This document shows, one piece after another, positions 43,850 to 52,996 of a stretch of 64,000 nt of DNA. The translations under genes were made by a program, and so were the position numbers. The notes beneath the pieces were generated by a model that was not told where the DNA came from, did no database searches, and saw only the letters and a program-made list of their open reading frames with translations. This DNA comes from Amphritea sp. Lineage in GTDB: Bacteria; Pseudomonadota; Gammaproteobacteria; Pseudomonadales; Balneatricaceae. How positions within the stretch are numbered: position 1 is the first letter of the stretch; every line of letters begins with the position of its first letter. The stretch spans positions 111,306 to 175,305 of the forward strand of contig NZ_JADGEW010000006.1 in assembly GCF_016744155.1 (NCBI RefSeq), read 5' to 3'.

Positions 43850-44842
43850 TTATGGACGAGGGATGCCAAACTCCTCAGGAGATTTTTTTGAAAAGCCAGC
43901 GTCATGTACTATCCATGAAGATACTGAACGGTAGGTGTTAAGAAATTTCTCAGCTTCCGGACCAGCCACGTTCATGATTGAAAATCCGCGCTTATTCATC
44001 AGATCGATAAAGTCTGGGTTTTGTGCCGCGGTGTGGTAAGCCGCTACCAGTTTATCTACTGCTGCCTTTGGAGTGTCATTTTTCACGAAAACACCAAAGA
44101 ATGGGCCCCATGGAAGGAAGCTTGAAAAACCTGGAAAGTCCTCTGTGATTGGTGAGACGCCAGGCAACAGGTCGTTTGTTTTAACATCAACTAACCCAAT
44201 CACTTTCATACGACCGGCTTTTACATGCTCAATCGCTGCGCCAAGTACAGCCGGCATTACATCAAGAGCGCCTGATTGCAACGCTGTTAGGGCAGGACCA
44301 TCGCCGTTATATGGGATATTAGTGAGATCTAGTTTTACCTGAGAGTCGAGCATCGCAAGTACAATCGAGGTCAATCCGCCTGGGCCAGTAGAGCCAACTT
44401 TTACCATCCCAGGATTGGCTTTAGCATACTCAGTAAACTCTTTCATGTTATTGAAAGGAGCGTCATTGTTAGCAACGAAAATTGGGATGCCGCGGGCGAG
44501 GATATTGATTGGAGTAAAGTCCCCGTAATCTAAGTTAGCAAGCCCCAGTGTCTTGTACATCTGAGGGTTTTCAGCACCCATTAGTAAGGTGTAACCATCA
44601 GCCTTCTTAGCGTAAACGAATTTTGTTGCGATTGCGCCAACGCCGCCAGTGCGGTTAGTCATTACGATATCTACACCAAGTTCTTTTTCAGCATGGGGAG
44701 TAACTGATCGCATAACTGTATCAGTTGAGCCGCCAGCACCCCATTGGATAACACCTTGAATATCTTTTTTAGGGAACTCTGCGAATGCCGGAGCGGCAAT
44801 AATAGAGAGTGCAGCAAGTGCACAGATGAGACGTTTATTCAT
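43850..44842 (-). CDS. tctC: Tripartite tricarboxylate transporter, binding protein TctC
   Basis: Extracytoplasmic solute receptor of the Bug/TctC family, about 330 residues. A Sec signal peptide covers the first 21 residues (cleavage APAFA/EF). The mature protein has the family patterns IQGVIQWGAGGSTDTVMR and MTNRTGGVGAIATKFV, with GSTGPGGLTSIVLAML near 145 as ligand-loop sequence. ATG at 44842 (MNKRL) is preferred; an in-frame ATG lies at 44854. First gene of the tct operon, divergent from a GntR regulator. Confidence 0.9.
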   Translation of the reverse strand: MNKRLICALAALSIIAAPAFAEFPKKDIQGVIQWGAGGSTDTVMRSVTPHAEKELGVDIVMTNRTGGVGAIATKFVYAKKADGYTLLMGAENPQMYKTLGLANLDYGDFTPINILARGIPIFVANNDAPFNNMKEFTEYAKANPGMVKVGSTGPGGLTSIVLAMLDSQVKLDLTNIPYNGDGPALTALQSGALDVMPAVLGAAIEHVKAGRMKVIGLVDVKTNDLLPGVSPITEDFPGFSSFLPWGPFFGVFVKNDTPKAAVDKLVAAYHTAAQNPDFIDLMNKRGFSIMNVAGPEAEKFLNTYRSVSSWIVHDAGFSKKSPEEFGIPRP

Positions 44843-44879
44843 AACAACACCCATTTTTAATGTTCATATTCTTTTTATG

Positions 44880-44906
44880 TACTACAATTTCCTTTTTGTA
44901 GTATCT
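44880..44906. promoter_or_regulatory. Inverted repeat, candidate GntR operator
   Basis: TACTACAA and TTGTAGTA form an 8-bp inverted repeat with an 8-base spacer (44880-44903) between tctC and the GntR gene. The decamer TGTAGTATCT at 44897-44906 recurs at 50371-50380 upstream of the shikimate dehydrogenase gene, and a related CTACATAA occurs upstream of the gene starting at 47300. Two ATTACATAT copies lie just to the right. Confidence 0.45.
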
Positions 44907-45036
44907 GTATTATTACATATGTTTTATTTTATTACATATTAGTTTTTAGTTCAGGTCATTGAATTATCAGATATTGCTCTTCCTTTGAAATCCGGTAAGC
45001 TTGCTTCATTAACTAAGATATAAATCTGGAGCTCTT

Positions 45037-45705
45037 ATGAAGGAAACTGATAGTAGTGTAGCTTACCTTCGGTTACGTGGAGATATATTGGATGGGAGTA
45101 TTGAGCCCTCCAGCAAACTATCGATTAGTCTACTGACTGGTAAGTATGAAACCAGTGCTGCACCTGTAAGGGAAGCTCTATCTCGTCTTTCTGCAGAAGG
45201 GTTAGTGGCTCGAAAAGGGCAGCGTGGTTATTGGGCTGCCCCTGTCTCTCTTGAGGAGTTTAAAGAGGTTTCGCGGTTACGGCTTATGTTGGAAGTTGAT
45301 GCTTTTCGTCAGTCTATTGAGCATGGGAGCCTTGATTGGGAAGCGGAGATTGCCGGTGCCCGTCATCGCGAGATGACTATCAGGAAGCAGGCATTCGAAA
45401 ATGATATGGGTGGAGACAAGGTAGGGTCGCTTATTAAGGAAAATCGTCGTTTTCATATGGCGCTCATCAGTGCCTGCCCATCCGTATGGCAACTACGTTT
45501 TATCTCTACGCTTTTCGATCAGTCTGAGCGATTTCGCCGGTTGTCCTTGATCAATAAGGGGCATAAAAGTAAGGAGGAGAGCGTGGATGATCATCAACTG
45601 ATCATGGATGCAGCATTCAGACGTGAAATAGATGAAGCTAGTAACCTTCTCTTTAACCACATTGAAAGATCAAATGCTCAGGTTATTGAGACGCTGTTTG
45701 ATTGA
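45037..45705 (+). CDS. GntR-family regulator, FadR/FCD subgroup
   Basis: A 222-residue regulator. The winged HTH (about 5-70) includes LSISLLTGKYETSAAPVREALSRLSAEGLVARK begins at residue 25. The all-helical FCD ligand domain (about 80-215) keeps metal-type residues such as His in RRFHMALISA and the final HQLIMDAAFRR plus FNHIERS. It is divergent from the tct operon, whose intergenic region holds an inverted repeat, so it probably controls the transporter and perhaps the quiC-aroE genes in response to a hydroaromatic acid. GGAG precedes the ATG. The 3' end overlaps the next convergent gene by 23 bases. Confidence 0.88.
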   Translation: MKETDSSVAYLRLRGDILDGSIEPSSKLSISLLTGKYETSAAPVREALSRLSAEGLVARKGQRGYWAAPVSLEEFKEVSRLRLMLEVDAFRQSIEHGSLDWEAEIAGARHREMTIRKQAFENDMGGDKVGSLIKENRRFHMALISACPSVWQLRFISTLFDQSERFRRLSLINKGHKSKEESVDDHQLIMDAAFRREIDEASNLLFNHIERSNAQVIETLFD

Positions 45706-46525
45706 TCAGTCCCTTAACGTATCTAAGACAGTTGGTTATCTCTGTGCAAATAATCTCTTCAGAACAGTGGTGATATGAGGATGATTCTGCATAGAGTGAA
45801 TATCTGCCTCGGTAGCCTTGTTGTTCCATAAGGTCAATTAGTTTGGGAATAACGGGCTCGTGACTTGCGGATGTAGCTAACATTCGTGCAGGAATGATGT
45901 GTTCTTTTTCTGGTTTCGGGCTATCGATGGCCGAGAGTTGAACGAGCCCGACCATATCCATCGGTATATCTTTAATAAGTTCTGCTAGACCCTCATCACT
46001 ACAGTGGCGCAGAGCGACATTATCAATTACTAAGCACAAGTTCGCATTACAGGCTTGTGTAATCAGTTCTATCGCATCCCGGTAGTTATTAATACTCTGA
46101 GACCATGGGAGAGGTTTAAAGCCGATTCGTACTCCGCGGACAGTTCCTAGAATGGCGAGTGCTCTGAGTTCATCAACCATACGTTGTAAGTCTGGCTTGC
46201 TATAATTTTCCGTTGCAGGGCTGACGATAAGTAGGTTGGCTCCAACATCCTCCATTAACCGCAGGTTAGACTTAGCCAAGTTCATTTTATAATTCATTAA
46301 ATTGGAGGGGTGACCCAGGAAATCTTTAAGCTCGTGAAATGCGGCAATTTTCAGTGCGCTTCTTTGCAGGGTTTTGGCATTAGTTTGCAGATTTTGATCT
46401 GGAGAGGTTAGGTCGATATTGCCAATTTCTATGACATCGAATTTCAGTTGTGCGGCAAGCTTTAATTTTTTTTCCAAATTGTAAGGAAGAACTCCAACAT
46501 TAAGAATTATTCGGTTCTCAATCAT
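45683..46525 (-). CDS. TIM-barrel protein, degenerate QuiC N-half homolog
   Basis: A 280-residue AP-endonuclease-2/sugar-phosphate-isomerase-type barrel. It aligns with the N-terminal half of the QuiC encoded at 47529-49379: ILNVGVLPYNLEKKLKLAAQ against IATVSISGTLPEKLHAAAAA, and IGFKPLPWSQSINNYRDA against IGYEALAWGRYTADYGDA. Of four metal ligands in QuiC (Glu134, Asp165, Gln192, Glu240), the first is replaced by Lys137; Asp168, Gln196 and probably Glu247 remain. The conserved DSFH is DNVA and the RCFPGQG loop is absent. It overlaps the preceding gene (QuiC C-half homolog) by eight bases. It is unlikely to be a normal dehydroshikimate dehydratase; it may have a new substrate or be a partner or pseudoenzyme. 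Confidence 0.75.
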   Translation of the reverse strand: MIENRIILNVGVLPYNLEKKLKLAAQLKFDVIEIGNIDLTSPDQNLQTNAKTLQRSALKIAAFHELKDFLGHPSNLMNYKMNLAKSNLRLMEDVGANLLIVSPATENYSKPDLQRMVDELRALAILGTVRGVRIGFKPLPWSQSINNYRDAIELITQACNANLCLVIDNVALRHCSDEGLAELIKDIPMDMVGLVQLSAIDSPKPEKEHIIPARMLATSASHEPVIPKLIDLMEQQGYRGRYSLYAESSSYHHCSEEIICTEITNCLRYVKGLINQTASQ

Positions 46526-47300
46526 GACGTTCTACCTCTATAGTAAAACCGATACTTTCAGGAAAGTTTTGCAATGTCCTAAAGCTCTCCCCATCTTCTG
46601 TCGCATCAGATAGAAACGGTTCTAATGCACTTTTATTGTCACTTTGTACACTGAGACGAATTGCAGAGATCCCTTCGTTGGTAATGTTGTCATCTTTCAT
46701 TGATTTTAGTAACAGTCTGAAGGACTGATCAGGGCTGATCAGTTGGTCGCCCTGAATATTGAAATGCAATAATTGTGTAAATAAGTCCTGCCACTGCTTG
46801 TAATGTTGTGGAGCAATAGATAGAGATAGAGCTTCTATCTTGTTGAATACGGGTGATGGTTGATCCTGGGGGGGGATCGGCGTGAAATCAATATCATAAA
46901 TACTAAAATTCTCATTATTATTAATTAGATATAGTACTGATCCACCTATAATCTCTATGCCGGGTATGTTCAGTTCCATTGCTCCAGGAGAAGAGCTACA
47001 GCTCCAGGCTCCTTTATGTAGTAATTCTTCATGTGCTAGCTTTGCATCATCTACTTTTACCGCGAATGCTTTTATCTGACTACCCGATACCTGATTATTC
47101 AGAAACAGCTTGCACTCTGATTCTGCATTTACAATCAAATTCAACTCCCCCTGTCGGTAAAGTTTGACAGCTTTACTTCGATGTACCCCTACCAATCTGA
47201 AATTAAGTTGTTGTAAAAGTTGCTCAAGAGTAGCGGGATCCGCAGTGGCAATCTCTACAAATTCAAGGCCTTTCGGTGTTGTAACGGAGTTGTTAGTCAT
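46518..47300 (-). CDS. HPPD-like protein, degenerate QuiC C-half homolog
   Basis: A 260-residue vicinal-oxygen-chelate protein like the C-terminal (4-hydroxyphenylpyruvate-dioxygenase-like) half of QuiC. Shared stretches are GLEFVEIATADPATLEQLLQ against VEFIEFALPKNSDKNLLELL, HRSKAVKLYRQGELNLIVN against HRSKNVTLMRQGNINLVMN, and MELNIPGIEIIGGSVLYLI against GELNIPAIKAIGDSLIYLL. The positions of the metal ligands are Ala157 (His431 in QuiC), Ala213 (Gln509) and Glu255 (Glu583), so the metal site is lost. It is read first and overlaps the TIM-barrel gene, so the domain order of QuiC is reversed at the gene level. The function is unknown. Confidence 0.75.
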   Translation of the reverse strand: MTNNSVTTPKGLEFVEIATADPATLEQLLQQLNFRLVGVHRSKAVKLYRQGELNLIVNAESECKLFLNNQVSGSQIKAFAVKVDDAKLAHEELLHKGAWSCSSSPGAMELNIPGIEIIGGSVLYLINNNENFSIYDIDFTPIPPQDQPSPVFNKIEALSLSIAPQHYKQWQDLFTQLLHFNIQGDQLISPDQSFRLLLKSMKDDNITNEGISAIRLSVQSDNKSALEPFLSDATEDGESFRTLQNFPESIGFTIEVERHD

Positions 47301-47528
47301 TGTGCATCCTGGTGAGGTATCTCATCTGGTTCAGGTTAGTACAGGAGATCTGATTTTGCTTAATGATTGTAATTAATATACATCATTCATACTATATAAT
47401 CAATTATGTAGGATTTAATCGGCTAAGTGCTATTGTTCATGTGTTTGTGCTGTTTTAAATGTAGCTCTATAGAGGGCATTTTGATAACTGGAAAAAATAA
47501 AACAGCATTTAAATAAGGCCTTCTTTTA

Positions 47529-49379
47529 TTACTTCAGCAGTGTTTTCTGGTGCAGCCTTGATTGTGCTGCAAGTCTTATGTGAGCGTTAGGCTCACCATA
47601 CTGCTGGTAATGACCTACGCGTTGTAAAATTTCGAAGAAAACGCCATTGCTCTCTCTCGTATAGCAGTGAAAGAATTCTCCATCTGAATTTCTATCGTAC
47701 ATAATGTTGCTTTGCTGCATTAGAATAAGCTGGTCTGGATCTATAGCAAAGCGGGCATCGAGGTCGAGATAATAATTATCCGGAATAGGTAACAGAAACT
47801 TGTTACCGATGGCCGCAGCCGTAGAAAATATGTCTTCACAGGAGAAAGCTATTTGTTGAACTCCGGATCCCTTGGTCTTATCAAGGAAGCGACGTGAAGA
47901 TGCGCTAGAAGTTGATGTCATATTCAAGGGAATACGTACTTTCATATTGTTACTGACCGCGAGTCGGCTGACTACCAGTCCATTCACATCTGCTAGATCT
48001 TGATTGGGAGTGATATCGAATTCTAGTAATGATTTGTAGAAAAATGCAGCAGATAAAAAATCAGTATGTGCGACAGTCTGTCCTATATGGTCGATGTTGC
48101 TTAGCCCGATTCCTGTATAAGGTTGATCCATTAATGGCTTGAAATCCACGTCGAAAAAGCTGACTTTAGATTGATCGTCGAGTAGATAAATTAGACTGTC
48201 ACCAATCGCCTTTATTGCAGGAATGTTGAGTTCACCCGGGCCTGCCTGATTCATAAAGCATTGGCAGTGGTAATGCTTAGCTCGTTCGAATGTGCGCTTT
48301 AGGTTATTTGTTTTCATGGCTAACGCGCAGACTGAGGTGCCATGGGTTTCAAAATGTTCATGTGCTTGACTGGAAGGCTCTCTGTTCATTACCAGGTTAA
48401 TATTTCCTTGCCGCATCAGAGTGACATTCTTTGAACGGTGGATATGAGTTTCTGAAAAGCCCATAGCGTTCAGTAATTCTAGTAGATTCTTATCTGAGTT
48501 TTTAGGTAACGCGAATTCTATAAATTCGACATCAGTGATACCTTCATCGACCTCTTTTGTGGCTTGTTTTGATGTTTTCTCATCGAGCCATATTAAGGAA
48601 CGGATACCGTCGATCGCTTTCTCCGCGGCAGGGGAAGAGCGGAATTCGTCATTAAATATTTCATGGGAAAGGTAATCGTTATAGCCTTTATCTCTGAGAC
48701 ACTGAACAAACTCTTTGACTGGCAAATCACCCTGGCCAGGGAAACATCGATAGTGGCGGCTGTAATGGAGAACTTCCATCTGTAGTGCCGGAGCATCGGC
48801 GACCTGAACCAGAGCAATTTTATCTAATGGTATTTCCTTTCTGAGGATATCCAATGTATTGCCCCTGGCAAACATGTGAAAACTATCAAGTACTATTCCC
48901 AAGTTTGGGTGATCAGCATGTTTGACAATATTCCATGCATCACCGTAATCAGCAGTATATCGACCCCAAGCAAGGGCTTCATAACCGATGTTGAAACCTT
49001 CCTGCTTGGCAATGTCGGCCAGTTCGTATAGATCAGCAGAGGCCCTGTTTGGATCGTTGATAAGGTGAGGAGAAACCGAGCTGCAGATCAGTAATTTTTT
49101 AGTTCCGAGTTGGTGCATTAGCTCGAACTTTTTACGAGCGCGATAAAAATTTTGGCTGCGAAATGGTTCAGGCATTGCTTCAAAATCCCTAAAGGGTTGA
49201 AGCGCGACGATCTCTAGATTCAGATCTTTGGCCATATCGCGAATATCTGTTGCACTTCCTTCAAATTGAATAAGGTCGTTTTCAAATATCTCAATTCCCT
49301 GAAACCCTGCTGCAGCTGCCGCGTGTAACTTTTCAGGTAACGTTCCCGAAATGGATACAGTAGCGATGGATGACTTCAT
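47529..49379 (-). CDS. quiC: 3-dehydroshikimate dehydratase, QuiC type (two-domain)
   Basis: Converts 3-dehydroshikimate to protocatechuate. The 616-residue protein has an N-terminal TIM barrel (about 1-270) and a C-terminal HPPD-like domain (about 280-600), as in Pseudomonas QuiC1 and Corynebacterium QsuB. The barrel's metal ligands are present: Glu134 (IGYEALAW), Asp165 (VLDSFH), Gln192 (LVQVADAP) and Glu240 (LSHEIFND), with the RCFPGQGD loop. In the C-terminal domain His431 and Glu583 occupy ligand positions, but the middle ligand is Gln509 (VQQIAF) instead of the common His. It lies 19 bases downstream of the shikimate dehydrogenase gene and feeds protocatechuate to ligAB. Confidence 0.93.
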   Translation of the reverse strand: MKSSIATVSISGTLPEKLHAAAAAGFQGIEIFENDLIQFEGSATDIRDMAKDLNLEIVALQPFRDFEAMPEPFRSQNFYRARKKFELMHQLGTKKLLICSSVSPHLINDPNRASADLYELADIAKQEGFNIGYEALAWGRYTADYGDAWNIVKHADHPNLGIVLDSFHMFARGNTLDILRKEIPLDKIALVQVADAPALQMEVLHYSRHYRCFPGQGDLPVKEFVQCLRDKGYNDYLSHEIFNDEFRSSPAAEKAIDGIRSLIWLDEKTSKQATKEVDEGITDVEFIEFALPKNSDKNLLELLNAMGFSETHIHRSKNVTLMRQGNINLVMNREPSSQAHEHFETHGTSVCALAMKTNNLKRTFERAKHYHCQCFMNQAGPGELNIPAIKAIGDSLIYLLDDQSKVSFFDVDFKPLMDQPYTGIGLSNIDHIGQTVAHTDFLSAAFFYKSLLEFDITPNQDLADVNGLVVSRLAVSNNMKVRIPLNMTSTSSASSRRFLDKTKGSGVQQIAFSCEDIFSTAAAIGNKFLLPIPDNYYLDLDARFAIDPDQLILMQQSNIMYDRNSDGEFFHCYTRESNGVFFEILQRVGHYQQYGEPNAHIRLAAQSRLHQKTLLK

Positions 49380-49398
49380 AATTACTATTCCGGATTTG

Positions 49399-50247
49399 TT
49401 AGATGAGAGAGCTTATGATGTCATAGCGTTTAGTGTATTCAGCCATGACTTTTTCGGCGTCAGGCTTTATGCCGGTGAAAATCTCAAAAGCATTCAGAGC
49501 CTGGTAGAAAAAAAGATCGAAACCTGAGATTATTTTTATGCCAGCAGCTCTGCATTGTAGAAGGAATTCAGTATCCACGGGTGTGTATACTGCGTCGAAC
49601 GCCCACTCTTGAGATCCAATGGCAGAAGCAGAGATAGGTAAGCCGGGGGTTTTGTAATGCCCGATAGGGGTGCAGTTTACAAGCCCATTACAATCTTGTG
49701 CAGCAGTCTCTAGCTCATCAAGGGTTACCGTTGAAGCGCTAAAACCTGAAGCATTCATGGAATCCGCGAGTGATGATGCACTTTCTGGATAAAGGTCATA
49801 TATTACAACGTTGGTAGCGCCCAGCTCGGACAGTGCAAATGAAACTGCCCGGCCAACTCCCCCTGCGCCAATCAGCAATACTTGTCCTGCGGGTGTATTT
49901 CCCAGTCGGTTTCGATATCCACGAATAAATCCAGAATAGTCTGTGTTGAAGCCTTTAATTTCAGCATCACATATCTGCAGTGTATTTGTGGCCCCTACGA
50001 GTTTTACTGCGGTGTTAATTGAGTCACACTGATCCAAAGCTGTTTGTTTAAAAGGGTATGTGACATTAGATCCCTTATATCCTTGAGAGCGGATTTTCCT
50101 TAGCGTTGTATTGAATGCTTCAGAGGTATTCTCCACAGGTTCATTCAGATCATACGAAATAGGGAGGTCATAAAGTTCGCCCAGCATTTTGTGCATGCTA
50201 GGGGAGCTAGATTTTTGAATGGACAGGCCAATAAGTCCTAATTTCAT
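49399..50247 (-). CDS. aroE: Shikimate/quinate dehydrogenase, AroE family
   Basis: NAD(P)-dependent dehydrogenase, about 282 residues. The substrate loop is LSIQKSSSPSMHKML, the catalytic Lys is in GSNVTYPFKQTA and the Asp in GFNTDYSGF. The NAD(P) motif is GAGGVGRAVSFAL, and the residues after the second strand (IYDLYP) carry an Asp, favouring NAD over NADP, as in catabolic quinate/shikimate dehydrogenases. ATG at 50247 matches the family N terminus; an in-frame ATG at 50274 is possible. It is co-directional with quiC. It probably oxidises shikimate or quinate to the dehydro compound rather than serving biosynthesis. Confidence 0.88.
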   Translation of the reverse strand: MKLGLIGLSIQKSSSPSMHKMLGELYDLPISYDLNEPVENTSEAFNTTLRKIRSQGYKGSNVTYPFKQTALDQCDSINTAVKLVGATNTLQICDAEIKGFNTDYSGFIRGYRNRLGNTPAGQVLLIGAGGVGRAVSFALSELGATNVVIYDLYPESASSLADSMNASGFSASTVTLDELETAAQDCNGLVNCTPIGHYKTPGLPISASAIGSQEWAFDAVYTPVDTEFLLQCRAAGIKIISGFDLFFYQALNAFEIFTGIKPDAEKVMAEYTKRYDIISSLI

Positions 50248-50274
50248 TGCTGAGAGTCTCCGTTCTGCAAACAT

Positions 50275-50654
50275 TTAAGTGTTGCTGGTGCATTTATTGT
50301 AGGTTAGATAATGCTTAATACTATTTCTTGTTGATAGCATCTGTTGATTTAAGTTCGTTTATATTACTTATGTAGTATCTAATGGAATAAATAATATCAA
50401 TAAAATTGAGTAGGATGATATGTTTTTTTGTTGGGGGGAGCTGCTGAGGTTGCTGAGGTCGTTCAGGGCGAAATTCAATAAGTAGTGAAGTCCTTTTAAA
50501 TTCAATGCTTTAGACTTAAGTTATACTCTTGTTAAGAATTTATCTGTAATCTAAAAAACTAATACATTGATCGATTAACTTATTAGCTGTATCCGGCTAA
50601 ATATCATTAACATGGCCCCATAATCAACTCTTTTTCTAGTCCTATGGGTTCTTC
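50275..50654. other. Divergent promoter region between aroE and the AEC permease gene
   Basis: About 380 bases, AT-rich. It contains the decamer TGTAGTATCT (50371-50380) shared with the tctC-gntR region, a candidate common operator. No other feature was recognised. Confidence 0.5.
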
Positions 50655-51605
50655 ATGATCGCAATTATCAATATTACAGCACCTATTTTTCTTATTATTT
50701 TGTTCGGATTTATTGCAGTACGCTCTACTCTGATTCCTAAGAGTGCTTTGTCTGGAATGAGTAAATTTGTTCTTTTTATGGCTTTGCCTGCATTGATTTT
50801 CTCTAAGATATCGGAAATGCCAATTTCAGAACTGGTAGATATGCAGTACATACTGTCTTATTCCGCTGGTTGTTTAGGTGTGCTTGTACTCGGAATTTTA
50901 GCGAACAGGTTTGTATTGCAAAGTACTTCGATTTTTGCAGGCATAAAGGGGTTGGGCAGTGCTTTACCCAATAGTGCCTTTATCGGTTTGCCTGTGATGC
51001 TTCAATTCTTCCAATCACCACCAGCCCAAGCGTTTGCTATGGTTATTTTGGTTGAAAATATTATTCTTTTTCCGGTGGCGCTTGCTTTTATAGAGTTTGC
51101 TTCAGCAAAAGAGGGCGAGCATAAAAAAATATCACTGGGGATGGTGTCTTCGATCGGAAAGAAGGTGATGTTGAATCCTATTATTCAATCGGTCATCTGT
51201 GGTGTGGTATTTTCATTATCAGGTTTGGCATTACCTGAGTTTGCTGAACAGGGACTTGTGCTCCTGGGTGCAGGGTCTGCGCCAGTCGCGCTGATTATTA
51301 TTGGGGGATCGCTTGTCGGTGTATCTATCCGTTCAAGTCTTGCAGATATTGCGATTGTGTCAGGCTTTAAGTTACTGCTTCATCCGCTTATCGTTGGGCT
51401 TATGGTTGTGTTTGTCTTTCCGGGCATGGCCACTGAAATGAAACAAGCAGCAGTTTTGTTTGCGGCATCCCCGATGCTCAGTATCTATCCGATTATTGGC
51501 GGGCAATATGGTTATCAAACTTTTTGTTCAGGTGCTTTACTGGTAGCGACTATATTGTCTTTTTTCAGTGTGAGTGTTGTTTTGAGTCTCCTACATATGA
51601 TCTAA
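50655..51605 (+). CDS. AEC (auxin efflux carrier) family permease
   Basis: A 316-residue inner-membrane protein with ten hydrophobic segments in two halves of five, typical of the AEC family (MdcF, MleP, YfdV). PIFLIILFGFIAVRSTLIPKSALSGMSKFVLFMALPALIF starts it, and FGCxRSALPNSAFIGLPV-type sequence (SALPNSAFIGLPVMLQF near residue 98) marks the crossover region. AEC proteins move malonate, malate and related acids. Here it may move a hydroaromatic or aromatic acid, or an end product such as oxaloacetate or pyruvate; the substrate is not known. Confidence 0.85.
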   Translation: MIAIINITAPIFLIILFGFIAVRSTLIPKSALSGMSKFVLFMALPALIFSKISEMPISELVDMQYILSYSAGCLGVLVLGILANRFVLQSTSIFAGIKGLGSALPNSAFIGLPVMLQFFQSPPAQAFAMVILVENIILFPVALAFIEFASAKEGEHKKISLGMVSSIGKKVMLNPIIQSVICGVVFSLSGLALPEFAEQGLVLLGAGSAPVALIIIGGSLVGVSIRSSLADIAIVSGFKLLLHPLIVGLMVVFVFPGMATEMKQAAVLFAASPMLSIYPIIGGQYGYQTFCSGALLVATILSFFSVSVVLSLLHMI

Positions 51606-52105
51606 AGTATGGGTGCTTGGCATAGTTTTATATCTGATAAGAGGACTCTAAGGAAGAGATTCCTCTTATCAGCTGTGAGCATAAAGAAGTTAGGTGTTCT
51701 TGGAGAATATGCTGGGTTTAATCTTTTTCTGCCAGATGGGTGTTTGGCTAAAGAATATAAGAATGATAGAGCAAAAGAGTATCAGAGACAGAGGGCTTGT
51801 AAAAATTCCGCTGAAGAAACTATCTAGCTCTCCACGCTCAGATATAATTGAACGGTGTAGTGGCACAATGATTGAGTTGAAAAGAGAGGGCTTACTGGAG
51901 AACTAGTCGGAGCGTTTCAGCGATATGATTCTAGGAGTTGCTTATCTCTAGTTAGTGCGTAATGGATACAAAATTTTCGTGTAATAGAAACGATAATTCA
52001 AGTGTGAGAAGTTAATGAGCTAGTCCAATCACCTTACTCTTTATATTGGATCTGAGATTTTTCTCCATAAAGGGCCCTACAGCCTCCATCGACGAGGGCA
52101 ATCAT
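51606..52105. other. Gap after the AEC permease gene
   Basis: About 500 bases without a gene that I recognise. Two overlapping short open frames on the plus strand (51609-51827 and 51694-51906) have no family resemblance that I can name and may be chance or decayed sequence. Confidence 0.4.
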
Positions 52106-52996
52106 TTAAGCGAGGTCACTGCTGTTGATCGTTTTCACACGAAACTGCTTGGGGGTTAAGCCAGAGAGCCGCTTAAAAAAACGATTAAAATACGCAGGAT
52201 CATTAAACCCCAGTTCGTAAGCGATCTCGTTTATACTCAACACCGTATAGATTAGGTGTCTCTTTGCTTCTAGTAACAGCCGGTTGTGAACCATATGCAG
52301 GGCGCTGCGTTGTATCAGTTGTTGACATAGGTTATTGAGATAGGGGGCTGTTATACCCAGTTCTTTAGCGTAGCTTTCCACTTTTCTATGCTGAATAAAA
52401 TCACGGTTTATCAGGTCGCTAAAGCGGTTAAGATATTCGCTCTTTTTGTCTTGAGAGTTACCGGCAAAGTGACGCTGAACAGCGTTACGTTCTAACCAGA
52501 TGCATAGAATTTGTACTAGCGCACCAAGCGCCTCAGAGCGACTACTGATAACCGATTGGTTATATTCAAACTGGATTAGTTCAAGGATCGACTCCAGTTG
52601 CTTCTGCTCTCTGCGTACGGTCATTATCAGAGTCGATTTTATTACCGGACGCTCTTTTTGAATTACCGCTCCCACGTTATCTAGTAGAGGGTTTGCGATG
52701 GATAAAACATAGCCTGAAACATCGTCAGACCAGAGAAAGTCGTGTACACACATTTCTGAAATAACAATGAGGCATGGGCCTTTTATTGTCGTTGGATCAC
52801 CGTCCAGATTGGCTTCGCCACTGCCGTTTTTTAAATAGAATATCTGACTCAACCCGTGATGCCGGTGTGGCCTTATACTAAATTGGTGTGCCCGGCTACG
52901 AGTTATTAATGGCTCGCAGTGCAATAGATCAGGGGTGACTTGTTGATCTTTTTCACCATAAATCTGAACCGTTGGTATGTTAGGACATTGAGCCAT
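52106..52996 (-). CDS. AraC-family regulator, PobR/PobC-like
   Basis: A 296-residue AraC protein. The N-terminal cupin domain includes RPHRHHGLSQIFYLKNGSG, a His-rich strand typical of hydroxybenzoate regulators, and the C-terminal two-HTH domain (about 190-290) ends YELGFNDPAYFNRFFKRLSGLTPKQFR. It is transcribed divergently from ligAB over 186 bases, which makes it the likely regulator of protocatechuate 4,5-dioxygenase expression. The effector is unknown; protocatechuate or a hydroxybenzoate is plausible. Confidence 0.88.
   Translation of the reverse strand: MAQCPNIPTVQIYGEKDQQVTPDLLHCEPLITRSRAHQFSIRPHRHHGLSQIFYLKNGSGEANLDGDPTTIKGPCLIVISEMCVHDFLWSDDVSGYVLSIANPLLDNVGAVIQKERPVIKSTLIMTVRREQKQLESILELIQFEYNQSVISSRSEALGALVQILCIWLERNAVQRHFAGNSQDKKSEYLNRFSDLINRDFIQHRKVESYAKELGITAPYLNNLCQQLIQRSALHMVHNRLLLEAKRHLIYTVLSINEIAYELGFNDPAYFNRFFKRLSGLTPKQFRVKTINSSDLA

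Noticed and set aside
51609..51906. Two short overlapping plus-strand frames after the AEC permease gene
   Set aside because: No family resemblance, no clear ribosome site, and they overlap in different frames; not called as genes.
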